DNA from: Lutibacter sp.
Lineage (GTDB): Bacteria; Bacteroidota; Bacteroidia; Flavobacteriales; Flavobacteriaceae
Length of the DNA stretch: 64,000 nt
NCBI RefSeq assembly: GCF_030692605.1
Contig: NZ_JAUYUD010000049.1
Coordinates: forward strand, 62,001-126,000
Reading direction: 5' to 3'
Positions within the stretch are counted from its first letter, which is position 1. Each line of letters begins with the position of its first letter. Below, one piece after another: positions 9,104-18,081 of the stretch. Made by a program: the position numbers and the translations under genes. The notes under the pieces were generated by a model. The model was given only the letters and a program-made list of their open reading frames with translations. It searched no databases and had not been told where the DNA came from.

Positions 9104-9767
9104 TTAATAATACCAAACCTTCAGTAGCTTTTTTAGAAATTACGGTTAAATTCAAAAAAGCAGATGATTTAATTGCTGGCTTTGGATCTACAAAATAAAT
9201 TGGAATTCCTTTTTTGACATAATGAATTAAATTTGCAGCTGGGTATACTTGCATAGAAGTTCCTACAATTATAAGTATATCAGCTTTTGTAGTTATTTCT
9301 ATTGCTTTCTCGAGCAATGGTACCTCTTCACCAAACCATACGATATGAGGTCTTAACTGCTCGTTTTTTTTACATAAATCACCTAATTTTAAATCTGATT
9401 TCCATTCATAAATTAATTCTGGATAGACAGTACTTCTTACTTTTAAAAGTTCGCCATGCAAATGAAGTATGTTTGTACTTCCAGCTCTTTCATGAAGATC
9501 ATCAACGTTTTGTGTAATTACAGTAACATTATAATATTTCTCAAGTTTAGCCAATGAAATATGGGCTTCATTTGGTAAAACATTTAATAATTGAGCACGT
9601 CTTTTATTATAAAAATTGAGGACTAATTCTTTATTTTTGTGCCATCCTAATGGCGATGCCACTTCCATCACATCATGTCCTTCCCACAATCCATCTGCAT
9701 CTCTAAATGTTTTTATACCGCTTTCCGCACTTATTCCAGCACCAGAAAGAACTACGATATGTTGCAT
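9075..9767 (-). CDS. cobB: NAD-dependent protein deacylase, SIR2 family, class III
   Basis: The 230-residue protein carries the sirtuin motifs in order: GAGISAESGIKTFRDADG (residues 9-26) for NAD binding, TQNVDDLHERAG (85-96), the catalytic His104 in LHLHGEL and RPHIVWFGEEV (139-149). Tyr53 and Arg56 in FYNKRR are the pair that lets class III sirtuins remove succinyl and malonyl groups from lysine. The zinc-ribbon segment between residues 110 and 140 has only one cysteine (C132) where E. coli CobB has several, so a canonical zinc site is not present. It likely regulates metabolic enzymes in the cytoplasm. Confidence 0.9.
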   Translation of the reverse strand: MQHIVVLSGAGISAESGIKTFRDADGLWEGHDVMEVASPLGWHKNKELVLNFYNKRRAQLLNVLPNEAHISLAKLEKYYNVTVITQNVDDLHERAGSTNILHLHGELLKVRSTVYPELIYEWKSDLKLGDLCKKNEQLRPHIVWFGEEVPLLEKAIEITTKADILIIVGTSMQVYPAANLIHYVKKGIPIYFVDPKPAIKSSAFLNLTVISKKATEGLVLLTKELILKSL

Positions 9768-9854
9768 TTTAATTATTTTTACTAAAGGTAAAATTTATTT
9801 ATGAAGAATCATAAAAAATAGGATGGACGATAAAAGTTTGTTTAAAAGGAATAA

Positions 9855-9872
9855 AACCAATTGCAATTGGTT
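9855..9872. repeat. Perfect 18-bp palindrome upstream of the sirtuin gene
   Basis: AACCAATTGCAATTGGTT reads the same on both strands. It lies 88 bases upstream of the sirtuin start and 56 bases after the stop of the gene at 9928-10296. It could be a regulator site or a weak terminator lacking a good T run; no protein can be named. Confidence 0.5.
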
Positions 9873-9927
9873 AAGAAATTTATAAGTAGTATTGGTAAAT
9901 TAAAAATATTTGCAACACTGAATTTAT

Positions 9928-10296
9928 TTATTTAAAATGGATTTTTTCAACAAATGCGTTTTTCGGACAGTTATTTACCTTAATTGTAATGTGCTGAAGT
10001 TCTTTTTCCCCTTCAATGGTATAACTTATACAGGAATCATTCTTAATTTTATTTCCTAAATCAACATCTCCATTTTTTAGAATTTGGTAAATGGTACTTG
10101 TATCTAACTTATGGGAACTTAATTCTTCAAGAATAAAAGCATTAATATTCAGTTTTTTTGTGCTAATATTTTTTAAAACGCGTGCGTTTGGTCCATAATC
10201 AAACGTTGTCTCCTTTTTTCCTAAAAAAAACACAACAACAATAATTCCAATGGTTAACCCTCCTAAGAAATAAGGCAATCTTTGTTTAAATGTCAT
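9928..10296 (-). CDS. Small membrane-anchored conserved hypothetical protein
   Basis: The 122-residue protein has one N-terminal hydrophobic segment (about residues 8-27, GGLTIGIIVVVFFLG) and an extracytoplasmic or cytoplasmic domain with the stretch YGPNARVLKNI. Similar Flavobacteriaceae proteins are, as far as I recall, labelled DUF4258, but I cannot check this. It lies directly after alanine dehydrogenase with one base between, so it is in the same operon (tsaE, ald, this gene). No function can be inferred. Confidence 0.6.
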   Translation of the reverse strand: MTFKQRLPYFLGGLTIGIIVVVFFLGKKETTFDYGPNARVLKNISTKKLNINAFILEELSSHKLDTSTIYQILKNGDVDLGNKIKNDSCISYTIEGEKELQHITIKVNNCPKNAFVEKIHFK

Positions 10297-10297
10297 T

Positions 10298-11500
10298 TTA
10301 CAAAAATAATAAATTAATATCTCTAAAAGGTAGATTAAACCAGTCTGCCACTGTTTTATTGGTTAAAATTCCATGGTAAAAGTACATTCCTTTTTGTAAA
10401 CTTCTATCATTACGAGCTGCATTTTCAAAACCCCCTTCTTCCGCAATATTTAAAAGATAGGGTGTAAATATATTACTAATTGAAACTGAGGCAGTTCTTG
10501 CATACCTAGATGGAATATTAGGGACGCCATAATGAATAACTCCGTGTTTTATAAAAGTTGGTTTTTTGTGAGTAGTTACTTCAGAAGTTTCGAAGCATCC
10601 TCCACGATCGATACTAACATCTACAATAACAGCACCTTCTTTCATACTTCTTACCATATCTTCAGATACAACAATGGGTGAGCGAGATTTTCCTCTAATT
10701 GCTCCAATGGCAACATCACAGCGCATTAACGCTTTTTGCAATGTTTTTGGTTGAATGGTAGAGGTATAAATGGCTCTGCCTAAATTTTGTTGAATACAAC
10801 GTAATTTGGTAATAGAATTATCAAAAACCTTCACGTTAGCTCCTAAACCTATGGCGGACCTTGCAGCAAATTCACCAACAGTGCCAGCACCAATAATAAC
10901 TATTTCACTTGGTGGAACACCACTAATATTTCCTAATAATAATCCATTTCCTTGGTTATCATTTCCCATAATTTCTGAGGCAATTAAAATAGATGCCGTT
11001 CCGGCAATTTCGCTCAACGATTTAACGATGGTATATACACCTTGCTCATCACGAATAAAATCGAATGCAATGGCAGTTATTCTTTTACTTGCCAGTGCTT
11101 CAAAATATTTTTTTGTTTGAGTTTTGAGTTGTAAGGCTGAAAACAAAATACTTTGTGGGTTAATGTATTCAATTTCTTGCAACGAGGGTGGTTCAACTTT
11201 TAGAATAATATTACAACCAAATGCTTCCTTTACATCATTTGAAATTTTTGCGCCAGCTTCGGCATACTCATTATCGGAAAAGTTTGCTGCATTACCAGCG
11301 CCAGTTTCAATCACAAATTTATGCCCGTTTGCAGTAAGTGCCCCAACGGCATCAGGAGTTAAACAAACTCTTTTTTCTTGAAAGTGTGTTTCTTTTGGAA
11401 TACCAATAAGGAGTTCACCTTTTTGTTTTTTAATTTCTAACTTTTCTTCTAAAGGAATAAGTTCGTGAAAACTAAATGGAGATGTTGCTTGTTTACTCAT
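10298..11500 (-). CDS. ald: Alanine dehydrogenase
   Basis: The 400-residue protein belongs to the alanine dehydrogenase / pyridine nucleotide transhydrogenase family. It has the N-terminal signature GIPKETHFQEKRVCLTPDAV (about residues 33-52) and the NAD-binding glycine motif VIIGAGTVGEFAARSA (about 200-215). The enzyme interconverts L-alanine and pyruvate plus ammonia using NAD(H). It is slightly longer than the classical ~370-residue Ald because of an N-terminal extension, which is usual for the Bacteroidota form. Its start overlaps the end of tsaE by eight bases, so the genes are co-transcribed. Confidence 0.87.
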   Translation of the reverse strand: MSKQATSPFSFHELIPLEEKLEIKKQKGELLIGIPKETHFQEKRVCLTPDAVGALTANGHKFVIETGAGNAANFSDNEYAEAGAKISNDVKEAFGCNIILKVEPPSLQEIEYINPQSILFSALQLKTQTKKYFEALASKRITAIAFDFIRDEQGVYTIVKSLSEIAGTASILIASEIMGNDNQGNGLLLGNISGVPPSEIVIIGAGTVGEFAARSAIGLGANVKVFDNSITKLRCIQQNLGRAIYTSTIQPKTLQKALMRCDVAIGAIRGKSRSPIVVSEDMVRSMKEGAVIVDVSIDRGGCFETSEVTTHKKPTFIKHGVIHYGVPNIPSRYARTASVSISNIFTPYLLNIAEEGGFENAARNDRSLQKGMYFYHGILTNKTVADWFNLPFRDINLLFL

Positions 11501-11915
11501 TATTTTTCAGTGTTATGGTTCTTAGATTAGGGTTTATAATTGAAATTGTAATTATTACCGACTCTAAAGGTAGTAAATTTTCAATTTTGTTAGGCCATTC
11601 TACTAAACACCAATTATTGCTGTAAAAATATTCTTCAATTCCCATATCCATTGCTTCATTTTCACTATCAATTCTAAAAAAATCGAAATGAAAAATGATT
11701 TTATTTTCAACAGATCTGTATTCATTTACGAGTGAAAATGTTGGAGAAGATACGTTATCTATAGATCCAAGTTGTTTAACTATTTCTTTAATTAAAGTTG
11801 TTTTACCAGCTCCCATTTCACCATAAAACAATAAAATTTTATGATTGGAATGTTGAATTATATCGTTGGCAATTTGATCAATTTGTTGTAGCGAGTAATT
11901 TTTAACCATACACAT
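11493..11915 (-). CDS. tsaE: tRNA threonylcarbamoyladenosine biosynthesis ATPase TsaE
   Basis: The 140-residue P-loop protein has a Walker A motif GEMGAGKTTLIKE (about residues 32-44), the SSPTFSLVNEY segment and HFDFFRI, followed by LVEWPNKI; these are the hallmarks of TsaE (YjeE). TsaE powers the TsaB-TsaD complex that makes t6A37 in tRNAs reading ANN codons. A second ATG at 11909 (MVKNYSL) is an equally good start. It lies 33 bases after porX and overlaps ald. Confidence 0.93.
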   Translation of the reverse strand: MCMVKNYSLQQIDQIANDIIQHSNHKILLFYGEMGAGKTTLIKEIVKQLGSIDNVSSPTFSLVNEYRSVENKIIFHFDFFRIDSENEAMDMGIEEYFYSNNWCLVEWPNKIENLLPLESVIITISIINPNLRTITLKNNE

Positions 11916-11948
11916 TAATTTTGCAATTACTATTTACGCACATTCGTT

Positions 11949-13496
11949 TTATTTAGGTACAAATATAGCACAAGGTATAATCATTTCCTCTAACGAAATT
12001 CCACCATGTTGAAAAGTATCTTTATAATAATTAACGAAATGATTGTAATTATTAGGATAGGCGAAAAAATAATCTTCTTTGGCAAATATAAATGAACTAT
12101 TTAAAGCAATAGAAGGTAATTGAATATCCTTCGGATTTTTAACTGCAAAGACTTCTTTTTCTTCATAAGTTAAACTTCTGCCAGTTTTATATCTTAAATT
12201 CGAACTAATATTTTTATCTCCAATAACTTTACTAGGAATTTTGGCATTAATAGTTCCGTGATCTGTGGTAATAATTAATTTTAACCTCAAGGTTTGGGCT
12301 TTTTGAATCATTTCAAGCAACGGTGAATTTAAAAACCAACTATTTGTTAAAGATCTGTAGGCCTTATCATCATTTGCCAATTCTTTAATTACTTCCATTT
12401 CAGTTTTAGCATGCGAAAGCATATCAACAAAATTATAAACTAAAACAGTAAGATCATTTTCTTTGATGCTATTAAAATTTTCAACAAGTTGTTTACCTGC
12501 TTTAAGATTTGTAATTTTAAAAAATCCAACTTTTAACGATTTTTTAAGTCGTTTTAAATGTTCCATCAGAAACTCTTCTTCAAATAAATTTTTACCACCT
12601 TCGTCAGTATCATTTTTCCAATATTTGGGAAGTTTTTGTTCCATTTCTAATGGCATTAAACCAGAAAAGAACGCATTTCGTGCATATTGAGTTGCTGTTG
12701 GTAATATACTAAAATAGGAATATTCAATTTGTTTTTTATAAAACTTGGTAATCGTTTTTTCTAAAATATTAAATTGATCATATCTTAAATTGTCAATAAC
12801 AACTAAAAAAGTGCCTTTAGATTTTTCAATTTCGGGTAGAATACTATTTTTAAAAATGGTATTTGATAAAAGAGGAGCATTATTATTGTTTATCCAATCG
12901 GAATAATTGTTTTTTATAAATTTAAAAAATAGAGAATTGGCCTCTTTTTTCTGACTTTCTAATATTTCGACCATTGCGGGTTCGTTAATATGCTCTAATT
13001 CTAATTCCCAATAAATCAATTTTTTATAAACATCTATCCATTCTTCATATGAATTAACATTATTCAAATCCATCGAAATATTTCTAAATTCTTGTTGATA
13101 ATTAGAAGTTGTTTTTTCAGATATTAAACGTGTATGATCCAAATTTTTTTTCAGGCTTAATAATATTTGATTTGGGTTAACAGGCTTAATCAAATAATCG
13201 GCAATTTTGTTGCCAATTGCTTCTTCCATAATGAATTCTTCTTCACTTTTGGTGATCATAACAACTGGAACATTTGGTTTATTACTTTTAATTTTATTTA
13301 ACGTTTCTAAACCACTTAATCCAGGCATATGCTCATCTAAAAAAACAATATCAAAACTTATAGTTTCACAAAGTTCTACTGCGTCAGCACCATTATTACA
13401 CGTATCAACTTGATACCCTTTTTTTTCTAAAAAAATAATATGAGGTTTTAAAATATCAATTTCATCATCAACCCAAAGAATGTTTATTTTTGCCAT
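11949..13496 (-). CDS. porX: Response regulator PorX with PglZ phosphatase-like domain (T9SS control)
   Basis: The 515-residue protein joins a receiver domain (residues 1-120; WVDDE near the N-terminus, phosphoacceptor Asp in FDIVFLDEHMPG at about 54, Lys in YLIKPVNP at about 107) to a PglZ / alkaline-phosphatase-like domain (about 200-515; VVIDNLRYDQ, VYNFVDMLSHA, ITTDHGTINA, FQHGGISLEEMIIP). There is no DNA-binding domain. In Porphyromonas and Flavobacterium PorX controls the type IX secretion and gliding apparatus together with the PorY kinase and SigP. The sensor kinase is not next to it, as in other genomes. A secreted-protein machine of this type fits the many exported proteins here. 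Confidence 0.92.
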   Translation of the reverse strand: MAKINILWVDDEIDILKPHIIFLEKKGYQVDTCNNGADAVELCETISFDIVFLDEHMPGLSGLETLNKIKSNKPNVPVVMITKSEEEFIMEEAIGNKIADYLIKPVNPNQILLSLKKNLDHTRLISEKTTSNYQQEFRNISMDLNNVNSYEEWIDVYKKLIYWELELEHINEPAMVEILESQKKEANSLFFKFIKNNYSDWINNNNAPLLSNTIFKNSILPEIEKSKGTFLVVIDNLRYDQFNILEKTITKFYKKQIEYSYFSILPTATQYARNAFFSGLMPLEMEQKLPKYWKNDTDEGGKNLFEEEFLMEHLKRLKKSLKVGFFKITNLKAGKQLVENFNSIKENDLTVLVYNFVDMLSHAKTEMEVIKELANDDKAYRSLTNSWFLNSPLLEMIQKAQTLRLKLIITTDHGTINAKIPSKVIGDKNISSNLRYKTGRSLTYEEKEVFAVKNPKDIQLPSIALNSSFIFAKEDYFFAYPNNYNHFVNYYKDTFQHGGISLEEMIIPCAIFVPK

Positions 13497-13508
13497 ATAA
13501 GTATTTAC

Positions 13509-13517
13509 TATATTTGT
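13509..13517 (+). promoter_or_regulatory. Bacteroidota -7 box upstream of the HD gene
   Basis: TATATTTGT matches TAnnTTTG. It lies in the 41-base gap between the divergent porX and HD-domain genes. A TTTG at 13489-13492 has only a 16-base spacer, so the -33 element is doubtful. Confidence 0.5.
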
Positions 13518-13537
13518 AAGTAATTAAATTAATTGTT

Positions 13538-14767
13538 TTGAACGGAAATACATCGAACAAGCTTAAAATATTAAACGATCCAATTTACGGTTTTATTACT
13601 ATTCCAAGTGCTTTAATTTGTGATTTGATAGATCATCCTTATTTTCAGAGATTGAGGCGTATCTCACAAATGGGCTTGTCATACTTGGTATATCCAGGTG
13701 CTCATCACACAAGATTTCATCATGCTATTGGAAGTATGCATTTAATGCAAAAGGCTGTTCGAATATTAAGATATAAAGGAATTGTAATTTCAGATGAAGA
13801 AGAAACAGCATTATGTATTGCAATTTTGTTGCATGATATTGGTCATGGCCCGTTTTCACATGCCTTAGAACATAGTATTATTAAAGGAAAAACTCACGAA
13901 GAAATTTCTTTAAGGTTTATGGAAGCCTTAAATAACGATTTTAAAGGAAAACTTTCACTTGCCATAGAAATATTTAAAGGAAAATACCATCGAAAGTTTT
14001 TTAATCAACTTATATCTAGTCAATTAGATATGGACAGGTTAGATTATTTGAATAGAGATAGTTTTTATACTGGCGTTACCGAAGGAAATATAAGTTCTGA
14101 ACGTTTAATAACGATGCTGCATGTTAAAAATGACCAACTAGTAATTGAAGAAAAGGGAATTTATTCGGTAGAAAAGTTTATAGTTGCCAGAAGATTAATG
14201 TATTGGCAGGTATATTTACATAAAACAGGATTAGTTGCCGAAAAACTATTAACGAAAATAGTGGAACGAGCAAAAGAATTAGTTGCTAATGGAGTGGAAT
14301 TGCATGCTGGTAAGTCTTTTTCATATTTTTTGAAAGAAAATAGTTCGGAAAATAATTTTTCAAATGAAGCGCTTCTAATTTTTTCAAAATTAGACGATTA
14401 CGATGTTTTGTCAGCTATAAAAGAATGGATGGAACATGATGATTTTATTTTATCAACGTTGTCTAGTAACTTAATTAATAGAAATTTACCTAAGGTGGTT
14501 CTTCAAAACGAACCATTTTCAGCAGAAATTCTTCTTAAAATTAAAAAGAAAGTTTTGAAAAAAATATCAATTAATGAAGCATCCTTAGATTACTTTATGT
14601 ATCATGGTGAAATAATGAATCAAGCATACGATTTAACAAAAAATAATATTAAAATTTTATATAAAAATGAGACTACAAGAGATATTACTAAAGCATCAGA
14701 TAATTTAAATATTGAAGCCTTGGCAACTCCTGTAAATAAGTATTACTTATGCTACCCTAAGAAATAG
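13538..14767 (+). CDS. HD-domain phosphohydrolase (dNTPase-like)
   Basis: The 409-residue protein opens with LKILNDPIYGFITIP and has the metal-binding HD pattern: HHTRFHHAIGSMHL (about residues 55-68) and LLHDIGHGPFSHALEH (about 113-128), followed by SQLDMDRLDYLNRDSFYTG. These are the motifs of dGTPase/SAMHD1-like enzymes that hydrolyse phosphate from nucleotides; the real substrate is unproven. The start is TTG at 13538, chosen because the homologous N-terminus begins there and no in-frame ATG or GTG is available upstream. It heads the lipid A gene run, 34 bases ahead of lpxD. Confidence 0.85.
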   Translation: MNGNTSNKLKILNDPIYGFITIPSALICDLIDHPYFQRLRRISQMGLSYLVYPGAHHTRFHHAIGSMHLMQKAVRILRYKGIVISDEEETALCIAILLHDIGHGPFSHALEHSIIKGKTHEEISLRFMEALNNDFKGKLSLAIEIFKGKYHRKFFNQLISSQLDMDRLDYLNRDSFYTGVTEGNISSERLITMLHVKNDQLVIEEKGIYSVEKFIVARRLMYWQVYLHKTGLVAEKLLTKIVERAKELVANGVELHAGKSFSYFLKENSSENNFSNEALLIFSKLDDYDVLSAIKEWMEHDDFILSTLSSNLINRNLPKVVLQNEPFSAEILLKIKKKVLKKISINEASLDYFMYHGEIMNQAYDLTKNNIKILYKNETTRDITKASDNLNIEALATPVNKYYLCYPKK

Positions 14768-14787
14768 GTAGAGTTCAAGTTTTTTTT

Positions 14788-14796
14788 TACTTTTGC
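14788..14796 (+). promoter_or_regulatory. Bacteroidota -7 box just before lpxD
   Basis: TACTTTTGC is an exact TAnnTTTGC box that ends five bases before the lpxD ATG at 14802. Transcription from it would begin at or within a base or two of the start codon, giving a leaderless or nearly leaderless mRNA for the lipid A operon. Confidence 0.6.
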
Positions 14797-14801
14797 AGTC
14801 C

Positions 14802-15845
14802 ATGAAGTTTACAGCACAACAAATAGCAACAATTTTAGAAGGTGATATTGAAGGCGATGCCAATGTAGAAGTATTTAAACTTTCAAAAATTGAAGAAGGA
14901 GAAAAAGGATCTTTAACCTTTCTTTCAAATCCTAAATACACACAATATATTTATGATACAAAAGCTTCTGTTACTATTGTGAATAAGGATTTTATTCCGG
15001 AAAAACACATTTCAACAACCCTTATAAAAGTAGCCGATGCCTATGAAGCATTTTCTAAATTATTATCCTTTTATAATGATGCTAAAAATAATAAAAGTGG
15101 GATTGAATCTCCATGTTTTATAAGTGAAACAGCTAAAATAGGAGATAATGTTTATATTGGTGCATTTTCATACATAGGAGATAATGTTGAAGTTGGAAAT
15201 AATGTTAAGATATATCCTAATTCATATCTAGGAGAAAACGTAATTATTGGAAATAGTACCATCATATATTCAGGCGTAAATATTGCATCTGAAACTATGA
15301 TTGGAAACAGTTGTACTATTCATTCTGGAGCTGTAATTGGGGCTGATGGCTTTGGTTTTGCACCCAATAAAGATGGTAATTATAGTAAAATTCCACAAAT
15401 AGGAAATGTTATTATTGAAGATAATGTAGATATAGGTGCCACTACTACCATAGATAGAGCAACAATGGGATCAACAATTATTAGACAAGGTGTAAAATTA
15501 GACAATCAAATTCAGGTTGCACACAATGTTGAAATTGGTAAAAACACAGTAATTGCTGCCCAAACTGGTATTGCAGGATCAACTAAAATTGGTGAAAATT
15601 GTATGATTGGTGGGCAAGTAGGAATAGTAGGTCATATTACTATTGGTAATAATGTGAAAGTACAAGCTCAAACCGGAATAGGTAGAAATATTAAAGATGA
15701 TGAAATAATACAAGGTTCCCCTGCAATAGGATATGCCGACTTCAACAAAAGTTACGTTTACTTTAAAAAATTACCCGACCTTGTAGCCACTTTAAATTTA
15801 TTGGAAAAGGAAATTATAGAATTAAAGCAGAAATATGAGCAATAA
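14802..15845 (+). CDS. lpxD: UDP-3-O-(3-hydroxyacyl)glucosamine N-acyltransferase LpxD
   Basis: LpxD adds the second hydroxyacyl chain to UDP-3-O-acyl-glucosamine, the third step of lipid A synthesis. The 347-residue protein has the N-terminal uridine-binding domain ([25 protein letters not shown], residues 1-50) and a left-handed beta helix of hexapeptide repeats (about 100-310), with the catalytic His in [11 protein letters not shown] (about 237). A longer reading frame begins at the TTG at 14793, but that codon lies inside the -7 box, so ATG 14802 is the start. It overlaps lpxC-fabZ by 11 bases. A second paralogue lies at 18651. Confidence 0.93.
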   Translation: MKFTAQQIATILEGDIEGDANVEVFKLSKIEEGEKGSLTFLSNPKYTQYIYDTKASVTIVNKDFIPEKHISTTLIKVADAYEAFSKLLSFYNDAKNNKSGIESPCFISETAKIGDNVYIGAFSYIGDNVEVGNNVKIYPNSYLGENVIIGNSTIIYSGVNIASETMIGNSCTIHSGAVIGADGFGFAPNKDGNYSKIPQIGNVIIEDNVDIGATTTIDRATMGSTIIRQGVKLDNQIQVAHNVEIGKNTVIAAQTGIAGSTKIGENCMIGGQVGIVGHITIGNNVKVQAQTGIGRNIKDDEIIQGSPAIGYADFNKSYVYFKKLPDLVATLNLLEKEIIELKQKYEQ

Positions 15846-17229
15846 TCAAAAAACTATTAAGAACGAAGTAACACTTTCGGGTGTTGGTTTGCATACTGGT
15901 ATTAAAGTTAATATGACTTTGAAACCAGCACCTGTAAATCATGGCTTTGCATTTGTAAGAATTGATTTAGAAGGTCAGCCTGTTATTGAAGCAAGTGCTG
16001 AATACGTGGTTAACACACAAAGAGGAACAAATCTTGAAAAAAGAGGCGTTACCGTAAATACTTGTGAACATGTTTTAGCTGCAATTGTGGCTTCAGATAT
16101 TGACAATATAATTATTGAAATGAATGCACCAGAACCTCCAATTATGGATGGTTCTTCAAAACATTTCATGGAAGCACTTGAAAAGGCTGGTATTGTTGAA
16201 CAAATTGCTATTAGAGAAGAATATGTTGTAAAAGAAATTATTACTTATAAAGACATGGATTCTGGTAGTGAAATTATTTTAATGCCATGTGATAATTACC
16301 AAATTACAACGATGGTTGATTTTGGCACCAAAGTTTTAGGTACTCAAAATGCTACACTTGATTCATTATCCGATTTTAAAACAGAAATAGCTGATGCTAG
16401 AACATTTAGTTTTTTACATGAACTTGAAATGTTACTGGATAATAATTTAATTCAAGGCGGAGATTTAAATAACGCCATAGTTTATGTTGATAAAGAAATT
16501 TCTGAGGCAACAATGAATAAACTAAAAAAAGCATTTAACAAAGATTCTCTAACCGTTAAGGCAAATGGTATTTTAGATAATTTAACCTTAAGATGGGCAA
16601 ACGAAGCTGCTCGACATAAATTATTAGATGTAATTGGCGATTTAGCACTTATTGGTGTAAGAATTAAAGGGAAAGTAATTGCAAATAAACCAGGACATTT
16701 AGTAAATACGATGTTTGCTAAAAAAGTTCAAAAAATAATAAGACAAGAAAAACGAAATAACGTACCATATTACGATTTATCGCTACCACCATTAATGGAT
16801 ATCCATAAAATAATGAGTATTCTGCCTCACAGACCTCCATTTTTATTAATTGATAGAATTATAGAACTATCTGATAGGCACGTGGTTGGAATGAAAAATG
16901 TTACAATGAATGAATCTTATTTTAATGGACATTTTCCAGGAGCACCTGTAATGCCAGGAGTTTTACAAGTAGAAGCTATGGCTCAATGCGGTGGGGTATT
17001 AGTATTAAGTTCTGTTCCAGACCCCGAAAATTATTTAACTTTTTTTATGAAAATGGACAATGTTAAGTTCAAACAGAAAGTATTGCCTGGTGATACTCTT
17101 ATTTTTAAAGCTGAACTTATTACGCCTATTAGACGAGGAATTTGCCATATGCAAGCTTATGGATATGCAAATAATAAATTAGTGGTCGAAGCAGAGTTAA
17201 TGGCTCAAATAGTAAAAAAAACTGAATAA
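15835..17229 (+). CDS. lpxC/fabZ: Bifunctional LpxC deacetylase / FabZ dehydratase
   Basis: The 464-residue protein is the natural fusion typical of Bacteroidota. Residues 1-305 are UDP-3-O-acyl-GlcNAc deacetylase LpxC: zinc His79 in TCEHVLAA and the HKLLDVIGD motif (about 263-271) supply the metal ligands. Residues 320-464 are 3-hydroxyacyl-ACP dehydratase Fab[13 protein letters not shown] and the active-site block [13 protein letters not shown] (about 362-374, with the hot-dog His and the following Glu in VEAMAQ). The fusion ties the committed step of lipid A to supply of saturated acyl chains. It overlaps lpxD and abuts lpxA through TAATGA. Confidence 0.96.
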   Translation: MSNNQKTIKNEVTLSGVGLHTGIKVNMTLKPAPVNHGFAFVRIDLEGQPVIEASAEYVVNTQRGTNLEKRGVTVNTCEHVLAAIVASDIDNIIIEMNAPEPPIMDGSSKHFMEALEKAGIVEQIAIREEYVVKEIITYKDMDSGSEIILMPCDNYQITTMVDFGTKVLGTQNATLDSLSDFKTEIADARTFSFLHELEMLLDNNLIQGGDLNNAIVYVDKEISEATMNKLKKAFNKDSLTVKANGILDNLTLRWANEAARHKLLDVIGDLALIGVRIKGKVIANKPGHLVNTMFAKKVQKIIRQEKRNNVPYYDLSLPPLMDIHKIMSILPHRPPFLLIDRIIELSDRHVVGMKNVTMNESYFNGHFPGAPVMPGVLQVEAMAQCGGVLVLSSVPDPENYLTFFMKMDNVKFKQKVLPGDTLIFKAELITPIRRGICHMQAYGYANNKLVVEAELMAQIVKKTE

Positions 17230-18011
17230 TGAATCAACCTTTAGCATATATTCATCCGGGTTCAAAAATAGCAACAAATGTTGTGGTTGAACCGTTTACT
17301 ACAATTCACAATAACGTTATTATTGGGTCTGGAACTTGGATAGGTTCTAACGTTACCATCATGGAAGGGGCTAGAATTGGTAAAAACTGTAGAATTTTTC
17401 CGGGAGCTGTAATTTCAGCCATTCCACAAGATTTAAAATTTGATGGTGAAGATTCTCTAGTTATTATTGGAGATAATACTACAATTAGAGAGTGTGTTAC
17501 TGTAAATAGAGGAACTGCTGCGCTTGGTAAAACAGTTATCGGTGATAATTGTTTGATTATGGCATCTTCACATATTGCACACGATTGTATTATTGGTAAT
17601 AATTGCATTTTGGCAAATGGATCTGTAATTGCAGGTCACGTTTCTATTGGAGATTTTGCTATTTTAAGCGGATTAGTTGCTGTGCATCAATTTATTCATA
17701 TTGGAGAACATGCGCTAGTTTCTGGAGGCTCTTTGGTTAGAAAAGATGTACCTCCTTACACTAAAGCTGGAAAAGAACCATTATCTTATATAGGAATTAA
17801 TTCCATTGGTTTAAGAAGAAGAGGTTTTGCAACGGAAACTATTAGAGAAGTGCAAAATATATATAGAATTTTATATCAAAAAAATTATAATACTACACAG
17901 GCTTTAGAAAAAATAGAAGCAGAAATGGAAGCTACGAATGAAAGAGATCAAATAATTCTTTTTATAAAAAACTCGCAACGGGGTATCATGAAAGGATATA
18001 GTGGCAGTTAA
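17229..18011 (+). CDS. lpxA: UDP-N-acetylglucosamine O-acyltransferase LpxA
   Basis: LpxA transfers 3-hydroxyacyl from ACP to the 3-OH of UDP-GlcNAc, the first step of lipid A synthesis. The 260-residue protein is a beta-helix of hexapeptide repeats (residues 1-185) with the catalytic His in ASSHIAHDCIIGNN (about 121-123) and a helical C-terminal domain (about 190-260, RRRGFATETIREVQNIYR). Its start overlaps the stop of lpxC-fabZ, so the three lpx genes are translationally coupled. Confidence 0.95.
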   Translation: MNQPLAYIHPGSKIATNVVVEPFTTIHNNVIIGSGTWIGSNVTIMEGARIGKNCRIFPGAVISAIPQDLKFDGEDSLVIIGDNTTIRECVTVNRGTAALGKTVIGDNCLIMASSHIAHDCIIGNNCILANGSVIAGHVSIGDFAILSGLVAVHQFIHIGEHALVSGGSLVRKDVPPYTKAGKEPLSYIGINSIGLRRRGFATETIREVQNIYRILYQKNYNTTQALEKIEAEMEATNERDQIILFIKNSQRGIMKGYSGS

Positions 18012-18081
18012 AATAAATTTAATAATATTATAAACATTAAAACAATTTAAAAATAAGAGCTTAGGCTTAAAACCAAATTAA

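Noticed and set aside
11916-11924. TAATTTTGC box on the plus strand
   Set aside because: Matches the -7 consensus but faces the 3' part of minus-strand genes with no gene downstream; probably chance.
14793-14801. TTG start that lengthens LpxD
   Set aside because: This codon is part of the -7 box TACTTTTGC, and the homologous N-terminus starts at the ATG at 14802. The same reasoning rejected 56003, 59218 and 60505.
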